Assembly (NCBI RefSeq): GCF_022846435.1 | Contig: NZ_AP025627.1 | Coordinates: 468,001 to 532,000, forward strand | Length of the DNA stretch: 64,000 bases | Origin: Parageobacillus sp. KH3-4 | GTDB lineage: Bacteria; Bacillota; Bacilli; Bacillales; Anoxybacillaceae | Direction: 5' to 3' | Shown here: positions 27,321-35,789 of the stretch, piece by piece | Layout of the letters: the number at the start of each line of letters is the position of its first letter | Numbering within the stretch: position 1 is the first letter of the stretch | The notes under the pieces: model-generated | Told to the model about the DNA's origin: nothing | Seen by the model: only the letters and a program-made list of their open reading frames with translations | Database searches by the model: none | Program-made: the position numbers and the translations under genes

Positions 27321-28196
27321 GTGAAAGTTATTTATATAGATCAAAATACAGACTTGTCTGCTTGTAAACCTGAACCATGTGTAATAGCGCTCGGCTTTTT
27401 TGACGGAGTACATGTAGGGCATCGAAAGATTATTGAGACGGCAAAACGACTTGCAAAAAAGAAACAATTAACACTGGCGGTGATGACCTTTTTTCCACAT
27501 CCAAGCCAAGTGATTCCGGCATCCAAAAAAGTGAGCTCGTATCTTTCTCCTCTATCAGTAAAACAAGAGATTTTTGCGGAATTAGGAGTGGAAAAGCTTT
27601 ATATTGTGAAATTTGATGAGAATTTTTCGAAACTTTCTCATCGGGAATTTGTTGATCGATTTCTGATCTCTCTCTGTTGTCGTCATGCGGTGGCAGGATT
27701 TGATTTTACGTACGGATATAAGGGAGAAGGAACAATGGAACAGCTCGAACAGGATGGGAAGGGAATATTTGAAGTTACAACCGTTCCAGAAGTGAAGTAT
27801 AAAAGCAAAAAAATTAGTTCTTCGATGATTCGGCAGTTATTATTGTCCGGCATGGTTCATGATGTTCCGTATTATCTTGGAGATTATTATAGCGTTTTAT
27901 GCATGATCGTCGATTTGGAAGAAGAGGATAAAAAGATGACTTTTCGTGCACGGTTGGAATATGATTATATGATTCCAAAAATAGGAAAGTATATTGTCCG
28001 AATAGAAATAGATGGAAATTATTATAGAGGAGTCTGCTATATTTCTGACAAAACGTTACAAACAAATATGTTGGATGGAATGGTTATTGGCTTGAGCAAA
28101 ATAAACGCTCAACAATCTATGAAGCTCGCTTTTGTTAGACGTCTATCTGATGAGGAAGCATCTGCCAATAGTAAAAAGTTCAAATCTGTTATATAG
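27321..28196 (+). CDS. RibF-like FAD synthetase (FMN adenylyltransferase) paralogue
   Basis: A 291-residue protein of the bifunctional RibF/RibC family. The N-terminal adenylyltransferase has LGFFDGVHVGHRKII, FFPHPSQV, GFDFTYGYKGEGT and SSSMIRQLL, all intact. The C-terminal flavokinase-like domain is poorly conserved and lacks the GFPTAN substrate-binding motif, so it may only make FAD. GTG 27321 is favoured by the GGGGG at 27308-27312. Its place after hpaC suggests a dedicated flavin supply for HpaBC (inference). Confidence 0.8.
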   Translation: MKVIYIDQNTDLSACKPEPCVIALGFFDGVHVGHRKIIETAKRLAKKKQLTLAVMTFFPHPSQVIPASKKVSSYLSPLSVKQEIFAELGVEKLYIVKFDENFSKLSHREFVDRFLISLCCRHAVAGFDFTYGYKGEGTMEQLEQDGKGIFEVTTVPEVKYKSKKISSSMIRQLLLSGMVHDVPYYLGDYYSVLCMIVDLEEEDKKMTFRARLEYDYMIPKIGKYIVRIEIDGNYYRGVCYISDKTLQTNMLDGMVIGLSKINAQQSMKLAFVRRLSDEEASANSKKFKSVI

Positions 28197-28214
28197 AAAA
28201 ACTAGTTGATGAAA

Positions 28215-28252
28215 TTTCATATATGATTTACTCGTTGAAATTATATATGATT
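28215..28252. promoter_or_regulatory. TATATGATTT direct repeats before the DapA-like gene
   Basis: Two TATATGATTT blocks occur in the 124-bp gap, the first inside TTTCATATATGA (28215-28226). They resemble the motifs around the gntR gene and may be regulator sites. Confidence 0.35.
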
Positions 28253-28320
28253 TTATATATAATTTAATTAAATTTTAGAAAATTAAGAAGTGGCAGCAAA
28301 TTTTTAGGAGGTTATATTTT

Positions 28321-29238
28321 ATGGCTTACGAAGAGATTAAACAGAAATTAAGGGGATCGATCGCTCCTGTCATTACACCGTTTGACAGCGAAGGAAATAT
28401 CGATTTTGAAACGATGAAAAAATTGATTGACTGGCAAATTGAAAGCGGAAGCCATGGAATTTCCGTCACAGGAACATCGGGAGAACCTAGCTCCTTAACG
28501 ATTGAAGAGCGTAAGAGAGTAATGGAAACAGCGAAAAAAGCAGTAAATGGAAGAGTTCCATTTATTCCGGCGACTGGTTCCACGAATCATGCGGAAACGC
28601 TTGAATTGACAAAGTTTGCTCAAGAAATTGGCGCGGACGCCGCTATGGTGATTGTACCTTACTACAATAGGCCGTCCCAGCAGGCACTTTATAAGCATTT
28701 CAAAGCTGTCGCTGATTCGGTAGATATTCCGATTATTATTTATAACATTCCGGGAAGAACAGCAGTGAATTTAGAAGTGCAAACAATGGCGCGGCTCGTA
28801 GAAGATTGCCCGAATATTATCGGAGCGAAAGAGTCCAATAAAGATTTTGAACACGTCAATCGCGTTCTTCTTTATTGCGGCAGAGATTTTCTCTTATTCT
28901 CCGGTATTGAGTTGCTATGCTATCCGATGCTGGCGATTGGAGGCGCGGGATCGATTAGCGCTACAGCGAACGTGGCGCCGGAAAAAGTAGCGGAAATGCA
29001 CAACGCGTGGTTTGAAGGAGATGTGAAACGGGCGCAAGATCTTCATTTTGAGCTGATGGAGTTAAACGATATTTTATTCATAGAAACAAATCCAGGACCG
29101 GTAAAGGCAGCGTTGGGAATGATGGGAAAAATTACGCCGAAGCTGCGGCTGCCGCTTGATTTGCCAAGCGAAGAGGTTCAGGAGAAAATCCGGCAGACGC
29201 TCGTGAAATACAATCTATTAGCGGAAGTAACATCATGA
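28321..29238 (+). CDS. DapA/N-acetylneuraminate-lyase family aldolase
   Basis: A 305-residue TIM-barrel Schiff-base aldolase with Lys170 (IIGAKES), Tyr141 (YNIPGRT) and the TGTSGEPSSLT phosphate/carboxylate loop. Gene context suggests it cleaves 2,4-dihydroxyhept-2-ene-1,7-dioate to pyruvate and succinic semialdehyde. It would thus replace the unrelated HpaI of enteric bacteria. A lysine-pathway DapA role is unlikely here. AGGAGG lies before the ATG, and the stop abuts the next gene (TGATTG). Confidence 0.85.
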   Translation: MAYEEIKQKLRGSIAPVITPFDSEGNIDFETMKKLIDWQIESGSHGISVTGTSGEPSSLTIEERKRVMETAKKAVNGRVPFIPATGSTNHAETLELTKFAQEIGADAAMVIVPYYNRPSQQALYKHFKAVADSVDIPIIIYNIPGRTAVNLEVQTMARLVEDCPNIIGAKESNKDFEHVNRVLLYCGRDFLLFSGIELLCYPMLAIGGAGSISATANVAPEKVAEMHNAWFEGDVKRAQDLHFELMELNDILFIETNPGPVKAALGMMGKITPKLRLPLDLPSEEVQEKIRQTLVKYNLLAEVTS

Positions 29239-30078
29239 TTGCCGGGAGCGTGGTGGAAACAAGTGGCTAAAGCATTTTTTAAAATTGCCGGAATTTCCTA
29301 TACGATGGAATCGGAAGTAGATCCAGAGAGAAATACAGTGGTCATTGATGGAACGGAGTACGGTGCGAATCAACTGCAATGGGAAGCACCAGTGTCGGGC
29401 GCCATTTATGGCGTACTTTTAAACTACAAAGGGGAATGGGAGCGGTTTCGGAAGCAAATGACGAAGCCACCGTACTGTCAACCTCCTAGTGCTCCAATTT
29501 TGTATATGAAACCAGGCAATACGGTAAATGTGCACGGAGGATGTATTCCGTTGCCAGATGGCGTGTCTGAGCTGCAGGTTGGGGCGGCGCTTGGCGTGGT
29601 CATTGGGCAAACCGCGACGAAAGTAGAAAAAGAACGAGCATTCGATTATATCAATGGATATACGATCGTAAATGATGTCACCATTCCGCACGAAACGATT
29701 TATCGTCCTTCTGTCAAGGAGCGTTCAAGGGATGGATTTACTCCGGTGGGACCATGGGTGGTCGATAAAAAGGATGTGGATAATCCAGATTCGCTCGATA
29801 TACGAGTGTTTGTCAATGACCGCTTAGTCCAGCATAATAACACGAAACATTTAATCCGCCCCGTGGCATCATTATTGGCAGATATTACTGAGTTTATGAC
29901 ATTATATCCGGGGGATGTCCTGCTTGTTGGTGTTCCAGAACGCGCGCCGCTTGTGAAATCTGGGGATTATGTGCGCATTGAAATTGAGAAAATCGGAAGT
30001 TTAGAAAATACGATTGTACATGAAAGAGATTGGATAAAGGAGATTGGATCTCATGAAACGCGCGCGCATAGCGTTTAA
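29239..30078 (+). CDS. FAH-family protein, HpaG N-terminal-half type
   Basis: A 279-residue fumarylacetoacetase-fold protein matching the N-terminal half of HpaG/HpcE (5-carboxymethyl-2-oxohex-3-ene-1,7-dioate decarboxylase). The metal-binding Glu-x-Glu is not present: the equivalent stretch is LQVGAALGVVIG. By itself it is probably non-catalytic and may pair with the next protein. TTG 29239 directly follows the preceding stop and has no clear ribosome binding site; GTG 29263 is an alternative start. It overlaps the next gene. Confidence 0.8.
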   Translation: MPGAWWKQVAKAFFKIAGISYTMESEVDPERNTVVIDGTEYGANQLQWEAPVSGAIYGVLLNYKGEWERFRKQMTKPPYCQPPSAPILYMKPGNTVNVHGGCIPLPDGVSELQVGAALGVVIGQTATKVEKERAFDYINGYTIVNDVTIPHETIYRPSVKERSRDGFTPVGPWVVDKKDVDNPDSLDIRVFVNDRLVQHNNTKHLIRPVASLLADITEFMTLYPGDVLLVGVPERAPLVKSGDYVRIEIEKIGSLENTIVHERDWIKEIGSHETRAHSV

Positions 30079-30790
30079 CGGTGCTGTTTACGAGGCGGTA
30101 GTAGAGGAAAGCGGGCTCCTGAAATTGAATAATGGACGCGCCGTGAAAGAAGAGGAAGTGACATGGCTTCCTCCTGTTGAGCCGCGGACGATTTTCGCGT
30201 TAGGGCTAAATTATGCCGATCATGCGCAAGAATTATCGTTTTCAGCTCCGAAAGAGCCGCTTATCTTTTTCAAAGGAAAAAATACATTAATTGGACATCG
30301 CGGCGAAACGCCGAGACCTTCCGATGCGACGTTTATGCATTATGAATGTGAACTTGTTGTCGTAATCGGAAAAATGGCGCGAAAGGTTAAAGCGGAAGAA
30401 GCGTATGAGTATGTTCAAGGCTATACGATTGCAAACGATTACGCGATTCGCGATTATTTGGAAAATTATTATCGCCCGAATTTCCGTGTGAAGAATCGCG
30501 ATAACTGCACGCCGATTGGCCCATGGTTGGTCGATAAGACAGATATTGATGACCCGATGAACCTCACATTGCGCACGTATGTGAACGGAAAATTAGTACA
30601 AGAAGGAAATACAAAGAATATGATTTTTAGTATTCCAGCACTAATTGAATATTTAAGCAGTTTTATGACATTGAATGCCGGCGATATGATACTCACTGGA
30701 ACGCCAAAAGGGGCAGTCAATGTCAATGTGGGCGATGAAGTTGTCACCGAAATCGAAAAAATCGGTCGATTAATGAACAAAATCGTATGA
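30053..30790 (+). CDS. hpaG: FAH-family decarboxylase/isomerase, HpaG C-terminal-half type
   Basis: A 245-residue fumarylacetoacetase-fold enzyme like the C-terminal half of HpaG, with the metal site Glu-Cys-Glu in MHYECELVVVIG and the substrate loop IANDYAIRDY. Expected to decarboxylate/isomerise the ring-cleavage product to 2-hydroxyhepta-2,4-dienedioate. AAAGGAGA (30036-30043) fits the ATG at 30053. It overlaps the preceding half-protein by 26 bp, so in this organism the fused HpaG is two genes. Confidence 0.85.
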   Translation: MKRARIAFNGAVYEAVVEESGLLKLNNGRAVKEEEVTWLPPVEPRTIFALGLNYADHAQELSFSAPKEPLIFFKGKNTLIGHRGETPRPSDATFMHYECELVVVIGKMARKVKAEEAYEYVQGYTIANDYAIRDYLENYYRPNFRVKNRDNCTPIGPWLVDKTDIDDPMNLTLRTYVNGKLVQEGNTKNMIFSIPALIEYLSSFMTLNAGDMILTGTPKGAVNVNVGDEVVTEIEKIGRLMNKIV

Positions 30791-30806
30791 CAAAGGGGAC
30801 GTTTTT

Positions 30807-31193
30807 ATGCCTCACTTTATTTTGGAATACACTGATAATATTGCAAAAGAAGCGAATATTCATGAACTATTGTGCAAAGTTCATCAAGTGCTTATCTCGC
30901 GAAGTGATTTGTTCCCGATCGGTGGTATTCGTTCCAGAGCGATTGAATTGAAAGAATATTACGTTGCTGACGGTACAGAGGACGATGCGTTTGTGCATGG
31001 CACATTAAAAATCGGAGCAGGACGTTCGGAAGCGGATAAAAAAGCGGTTTGTAAGGAAATTTTTAACGTCATGAAAGATCATTTCTCCGCGCTTTGCGAA
31101 AAACGATATTTGGCGATATCTCTAGAATTATATGAATTTAGTGAATCTGGAACATATAAACATAATAATATTCATCGCCGTTACCAAAAGTAA
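30807..31193 (+). CDS. hpaF: 5-carboxymethyl-2-hydroxymuconate delta-isomerase
   Basis: A 128-residue member of the CHMI family (tautomerase superfamily). Met-Pro at the start leaves Pro1 as catalytic base, and the end HNNIHRRYQ with conserved arginines fits the active site. Size is normal. It acts after the semialdehyde dehydrogenase HpaE, whose gene follows. Confidence 0.9.
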   Translation: MPHFILEYTDNIAKEANIHELLCKVHQVLISRSDLFPIGGIRSRAIELKEYYVADGTEDDAFVHGTLKIGAGRSEADKKAVCKEIFNVMKDHFSALCEKRYLAISLELYEFSESGTYKHNNIHRRYQK

Positions 31194-31215
31194 TCGCTCG
31201 TTAGGAGGGAAAAGA

Positions 31216-32730
31216 ATGGCAGGCAAAATTGGCAACGTGCTTCACTATATCAATGGAGACTTTGTTGAAGGCGCTTCAGGTAACTATTTTGAAAATATAA
31301 ACCCGTTTACGAACGAAGTCATTAATGAAGTGGCGGAAGGATTGAAAGTGGATATTGACGCGGCTGTCCGTGCAGCGAAAGAAGCGTTTAACAATGGTCC
31401 GTGGCGGACGATGTCTGTCCAGGAGCGAATGACGTATATTTTGCGAATTGCCGATTTAATTGAAAAATATGCAGAGGAAATTTCGTATTTGGAATCGCTT
31501 GATACGGGGCTTCCAATCAGCCAAACGAAAAAGCAGGCGGCTCGCGCTGCTGAAAATTTCCGATTTTATGCGGAAATGGTGAAAAGCCGCATGGTTGGGG
31601 AAGCGTATCACGTGGACGGGCAATTTCTCAATTACACCATTTACAAACCAATCGGTGTAGCAGGATTAATTACGCCGTGGAATGCGCCATTTATGCTAGA
31701 AACATGGAAAGTTGCGCCTGCACTGGCTACTGGGAATACCGTCGTGTTGAAGCCAGCGGAATGGTCGCCGCTGACGGCAAATAAACTGGCAGAAATTATT
31801 CATGAAGCGGGACTGCCAAAAGGGGTATTTAACGTTGTGCACGGTTTTGGAGAAACTGCAGGTGCTTCCCTTGTCGCACATCCGGATGTGCGCCTCATTT
31901 CCTTTACGGGTGAAACAACAACGGGATCGGAAATTATCAAAAACAGTGCTGATACGTTGAAAAAGACGTCGATGGAATTAGGCGGAAAATCTCCGATTAT
32001 CGTCTTTGCGGACGCGGACTTAGAAAAGGCGCTGGATGCGGTAGTATGGGGCATTTTCTCCTTCAATGGCGAAAGATGTACTGCTAATTCCCGCTTGTTT
32101 TTAGAAAAATCGATTTACGATTTGTTTGTCGAAAAGCTAAAGGAACGAGTGAAAAACATTTCCATCGGAGACCCGATGGACCCGTCGACGGAAGTAGGAC
32201 CGCTCATTCACCGAAAACATTGGGAAACGGTAATGAATTATATCGAAATCGCGAAACAAGAAGGAGCGGAAGTCTATTCAGCCAACGTTCCGGAGGAGCT
32301 GAAAAAAGGAAACTTTGTGGCGCCTACGCTGTTATTGAATTGTCATAACAGCATGAAAGTGGCGCAGGAAGAAATTTTTGGTCCAGTTATGGCAGTGATG
32401 TCATTCGAAACGGAAGAAGAAGTGATTCGGATGGCAAATGACGTAAAATACGGACTAGCGGCATATGTATGGACGAATGATATAAAACGAGGCCATCGCG
32501 TCGCCCAATCGATCGAAAGCGGAATGGCGTGGGTCAACTCGCAAAACGTCAGGGATTTGCGCATTCCGTTTGGAGGCACGAAATACAGTGGTATCGGCCG
32601 AGAAGGCGGGCATTACAGCTTCGATTTTTATACAGAAGTGCAAGTGATCCACGTTTCTATCGGAGATCATCCTATACCAAAATTCGGAAAAGCGAAGCAA
32701 CATTCTGCTGCTTCCGCTCAACATGGATAA
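31216..32730 (+). CDS. hpaE: 5-carboxymethyl-2-hydroxymuconate semialdehyde dehydrogenase
   Basis: A 504-residue NAD-dependent aldehyde dehydrogenase with catalytic Glu254 (ELGGKSP) and Cys288 (NGERCTANSR). The Rossmann region has TPWNAPFML and the end PFGGTKYSGIGREGG. It oxidises the product of HpaD. AGGAGGGA (31203-31210) supports the ATG at 31216; an open frame extends upstream but overlaps hpaF. Adjacent to hpaF. Confidence 0.92.
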   Translation: MAGKIGNVLHYINGDFVEGASGNYFENINPFTNEVINEVAEGLKVDIDAAVRAAKEAFNNGPWRTMSVQERMTYILRIADLIEKYAEEISYLESLDTGLPISQTKKQAARAAENFRFYAEMVKSRMVGEAYHVDGQFLNYTIYKPIGVAGLITPWNAPFMLETWKVAPALATGNTVVLKPAEWSPLTANKLAEIIHEAGLPKGVFNVVHGFGETAGASLVAHPDVRLISFTGETTTGSEIIKNSADTLKKTSMELGGKSPIIVFADADLEKALDAVVWGIFSFNGERCTANSRLFLEKSIYDLFVEKLKERVKNISIGDPMDPSTEVGPLIHRKHWETVMNYIEIAKQEGAEVYSANVPEELKKGNFVAPTLLLNCHNSMKVAQEEIFGPVMAVMSFETEEEVIRMANDVKYGLAAYVWTNDIKRGHRVAQSIESGMAWVNSQNVRDLRIPFGGTKYSGIGREGGHYSFDFYTEVQVIHVSIGDHPIPKFGKAKQHSAASAQHG

Positions 32731-32763
32731 AATAGAAAGATATGTGCTTGTGAGCATATAGCA

Positions 32764-32775
32764 TATAGTATATGA
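32764..32775. promoter_or_regulatory. TATAGTATATGA motif before gntR
   Basis: The 12-mer is an exact reverse complement of TCATATACTATA at 33518-33529. It lies directly in front of the gntR start, as expected for autoregulation. Confidence 0.45.
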
Positions 32776-32782
32776 TGGTAAT

Positions 32783-33427
32783 ATGGAGCCAAAAACAAAA
32801 AACAAAACACAAATCGCCTACGAATATATTCTTTCTCGCATCGAAAACGGCGTGTATGGACCGGGATATCGGATCGTCATCGATCAAATTGCCCGAGAGT
32901 TGAGCTTGAGTAGCATTCCGGTCAGAGAGGCAATCCGTCAATTGGAAGCGGAAGGGTGGATTCAATACAAGCCTTATACTGGTGCGATCGTCAGCAACAT
33001 TAACGAGAAAGAATATTTAGAAACGTTGTCTGTCCTAGCGGTGCTTGAAGGATATGCGACAGCGCTAAGCTCCGGTAATATGAAGGAGGGGATGATTCAA
33101 CAATTAGCAGAATTAAATAAAAAGATGGAGCAGGCGCTGCAGGAATTTGACTTTGAGCGATTTAGTGAACTCAATTATGAATTTCATGCGCTCATTTACA
33201 AACATTGCGGCAATGCGTATTTAGAAGAGCAAATTAAGCAAATTTGGCAGCGAATGAAGCGAATCCGCGCGTATGGGTTTACATTTGTACCGCAGCGGGC
33301 GAAGGAATCCATTAAAGAACATGAGGAAATTATCCGTCTGTTAAAGGAACAAGCGCCACGAAACGAAATTGAGGACTTTGTTCGTCAGCACAAATTAAAT
33401 ACGGCGGAAGCGTTCAAAAATCGCTAA
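32783..33427 (+). CDS. GntR/FadR-type transcriptional regulator
   Basis: A 214-residue regulator. It has an N-terminal winged helix (IDQIARELSLSSIPVREAIRQLEAEGW) and a C-terminal all-helical FCD effector domain (about 85-210) with the expected acidic and His residues (NYEFHALIY, EHEEIIRLL). It follows hpaE and precedes the transporter operon, with matching motifs on both sides, so it probably controls both. Confidence 0.9.
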   Translation: MEPKTKNKTQIAYEYILSRIENGVYGPGYRIVIDQIARELSLSSIPVREAIRQLEAEGWIQYKPYTGAIVSNINEKEYLETLSVLAVLEGYATALSSGNMKEGMIQQLAELNKKMEQALQEFDFERFSELNYEFHALIYKHCGNAYLEEQIKQIWQRMKRIRAYGFTFVPQRAKESIKEHEEIIRLLKEQAPRNEIEDFVRQHKLNTAEAFKNR

Positions 33428-33437
33428 TCTTACTTCT

Positions 33438-33473
33438 CCATTCAACTAAAGCAGTACTGCTTTAGTTGAATGG
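33438..33473. repeat. 36-bp perfect palindrome after gntR
   Basis: CCATTCAACTAAAGCAGT is followed directly by its exact reverse complement. It could form a terminator-like hairpin but has no U-run; it may stabilise or separate transcripts. Confidence 0.7.
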
Positions 33474-33517
33474 GATGATAAATAAGTGATTGTGACTATA
33501 TTTCATCATATATTATT

Positions 33518-33529
33518 TCATATACTATA
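33518..33529. promoter_or_regulatory. TCATATACTATA motif before the ABC transporter operon
   Basis: Exact mirror of the motif in front of gntR, located 118 bp before the binding-protein gene. Candidate GntR operator. Confidence 0.45.
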
Positions 33530-33646
33530 AATGCCGCTTTTTATTTTACTGCCACTCCATTTTTAACTCTTCACACAGCTGTGCGTAGGCTGCAAAAAAT
33601 GAAAGCGGTGCCATTATCAGAATGTTCAAGGGGGATTGGATAAAGG

Positions 33647-34816
33647 ATGAGAAAGTGTTTGTCCGCTATGATATCTATTTTATGCGTATTCATTCTTGCT
33701 TCGTGTGGCAAGGAGCCTTCGAACGGTTCTGAATCCGAAGTTATTAAAATCGGTGGAATCTTTTCTGCCTCTGGGGAAGCTGCACCATTAGGAAAACCGG
33801 AAATGGGGACAGTGAAGATGCTCGTCAAGGAACTGAACGAAAATGGCGGGGTTAATGGCAAAAAAATAGAATTAATTGCCTATGATGATAAATCAGACCA
33901 AAATGAAGCGGTATTATCCACGAAAAAACTTATTGAACAAGAAAAAGTCATGGCGATTATTGGTGGCACGACTAGTGGCAATGCACTTGCAATGATTCCT
34001 CAAATCGAAAAATCAGGCATTCCGTACATCTCCTTAGCAGCCAGTAAACAAATAGTCCAACCTGATGATCATTCTCCAAGAAATTGGACATTTAAAACGG
34101 CCCAAGGTGACGATATTGTGATTTCTAAACTGTTAAGCTATTTAAAAGAAAAAGGACTGCAAAAAGTGGCATGGCTTAATGTTGCGAACGCTTACGGGAC
34201 AAGCGGGCATGAGGAATTTAAGCGTTTTGCCCCTGATTACGGGATAAAAGCAATTATTGAGGAAGAATTTGAAGCAACCGTTGACGATGCAAAAGCGATG
34301 CTGACGAAGGTAAAAAAAGCAAATCCGCAAGCAATTATCGTGTGGGGGACCGCTCAAGAATCAGCGGTTGTTACAAAAAATATTCATCAGTTAGGTATTA
34401 ATGTGCCAGTTATTGAAAGTCAAGGAATCGGTACAAAGGGGTTTATTGATTTAGCGGGAGAAGCTGCGGAAGGAGTCATTTTTCCAGTTGGACGTATTTT
34501 AGTAGCAGAACAATTGCCGGATAGTGACCCGCAAAAAGAAACGTTACTGAAGTATAAGAAAGATTTTGAAAAAGCGTATAACTATGAACCAACTACATTT
34601 GGCGGACATGCATGGGATGCGTTCCATTTGTTAATAAATGCGATCAAAGAAGCAGGAACAGATAAAGAAAAAATAAAAGAAAAATTGGAAAACACGAAAA
34701 ACTTTGTTGGAATATCGGGAATTTTTAATATGGATAAAAACGACCATACCGGATTAACAGTAGATAGCTTAGTAATGGTGCAAATCAAAGATGGCAAATT
34801 TGTGCTTGCGGAGTAA
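33647..34816 (+). CDS. ABC transporter substrate-binding lipoprotein (LivK type)
   Basis: A 389-residue lipoprotein with a signal peptide and lipobox FILASC (Cys20), followed by a Peripla_BP_6 (type I) binding fold. It belongs to the hydrophobic/branched-chain amino-acid transporter class, which also carries aromatic acids. Context next to the hpa genes suggests 4-hydroxyphenylacetate or a related aromatic acid as substrate (inference). Confidence 0.88.
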   Translation: MRKCLSAMISILCVFILASCGKEPSNGSESEVIKIGGIFSASGEAAPLGKPEMGTVKMLVKELNENGGVNGKKIELIAYDDKSDQNEAVLSTKKLIEQEKVMAIIGGTTSGNALAMIPQIEKSGIPYISLAASKQIVQPDDHSPRNWTFKTAQGDDIVISKLLSYLKEKGLQKVAWLNVANAYGTSGHEEFKRFAPDYGIKAIIEEEFEATVDDAKAMLTKVKKANPQAIIVWGTAQESAVVTKNIHQLGINVPVIESQGIGTKGFIDLAGEAAEGVIFPVGRILVAEQLPDSDPQKETLLKYKKDFEKAYNYEPTTFGGHAWDAFHLLINAIKEAGTDKEKIKEKLENTKNFVGISGIFNMDKNDHTGLTVDSLVMVQIKDGKFVLAE

Positions 34817-34826
34817 AACCGCGTAT

Positions 34827-34858
34827 AAGGGAATTAGATAGCTAATTCCCTTTCTTTT
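34827..34858 (+). terminator. attenuating terminator after the binding-protein gene
   Basis: AAGGGAATTAG pairs with CTAATTCCCTT, followed by TCTTTT. Partial termination here would favour the binding protein over the permeases. Confidence 0.7.
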
Positions 34859-34895
34859 ACAATAAAAAATTAATTTGAAAGGAAGTGTACGGAAG

Positions 34896-35777
34896 ATGGA
34901 CATATGGAACCAGTTTGTGCAACTGTTTTTTTCAGGGTTGACGGTTGGTAGCATTTACGCATTAGTCGCACTAGGATTTGTGATTACTTATAGCATTACT
35001 GGGATTTTAAATTTGTCTCAAGGTGATTTTGCGATGCTGGGGGCGCTTATTTGTATTTCCTTTGTAAACAGTGGTTTTCCTTTTGTTATCGCCATATTGC
35101 TTAGTGTTGTTCTAGTGATGATCATCGGTGGATTATTTGAAAGATCTGCTATTCATCCAGCGAGGTATTCATCTACAGCTACATTAATTATTATTACGAT
35201 TGGGGCAGCATTTGTTTTTCGGGGAATTGCGATTTTTGTGTGGGGAACGCAGCCTTATGCGTTACGGCCGTTTACTGGCAATGACTCTTTACAGATTTTT
35301 GGGGCTGTCATTCAAACGCAAAATATATGGGCGATTGGAATTTCTTTAGTCAGTTTAGCAGTTTTATATTTCTTCTTTAATAAAACCTATATGGGAAAAG
35401 CGGTGACAGCTTGCGTTGTGAATCCTTTTGCTGCTCGTCTAATGGGAATTCAACCGCTGAAAATGTCATTTGGAGCCATTGTTATTAGCGCAGGTCTTGG
35501 GGCATTAGCAGGAATCATTATTGCCCCTATTTCCGGTGCTTCGTATGACATGGGAGTGATGATCGGCCTAAAAGCGTTTATCGCTGCGGTAATTGGAGGG
35601 CTGACAAATGCTCCCGCTGCCATTGCTGGAGCTTTTATAATAGGGATTTTAGAAGCGTTTACGGAAGGATATTTTTCTTCAGGATATAAAGATGCGATTA
35701 GTTTCGGATTACTTCTGCTTGTTTTGTTTTTTATGCCAAATGGGATTTTTGCAAAGGCGTCTGGGAAACGAGTATAA
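34896..35777 (+). CDS. ABC transporter permease (LivH type)
   Basis: A 293-residue polytopic permease of the LivH family, with about eight hydrophobic helices and the typical GSIYALVALGFVITY near the start. It forms the membrane channel with the next gene. The ATG at 34896 follows AAAGGAAG; a TTG at 34875 is less likely. Confidence 0.88.
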   Translation: MDIWNQFVQLFFSGLTVGSIYALVALGFVITYSITGILNLSQGDFAMLGALICISFVNSGFPFVIAILLSVVLVMIIGGLFERSAIHPARYSSTATLIIITIGAAFVFRGIAIFVWGTQPYALRPFTGNDSLQIFGAVIQTQNIWAIGISLVSLAVLYFFFNKTYMGKAVTACVVNPFAARLMGIQPLKMSFGAIVISAGLGALAGIIIAPISGASYDMGVMIGLKAFIAAVIGGLTNAPAAIAGAFIIGILEAFTEGYFSSGYKDAISFGLLLLVLFFMPNGIFAKASGKRV

Positions 35778-35789
35778 GGGGGAAGCAGT

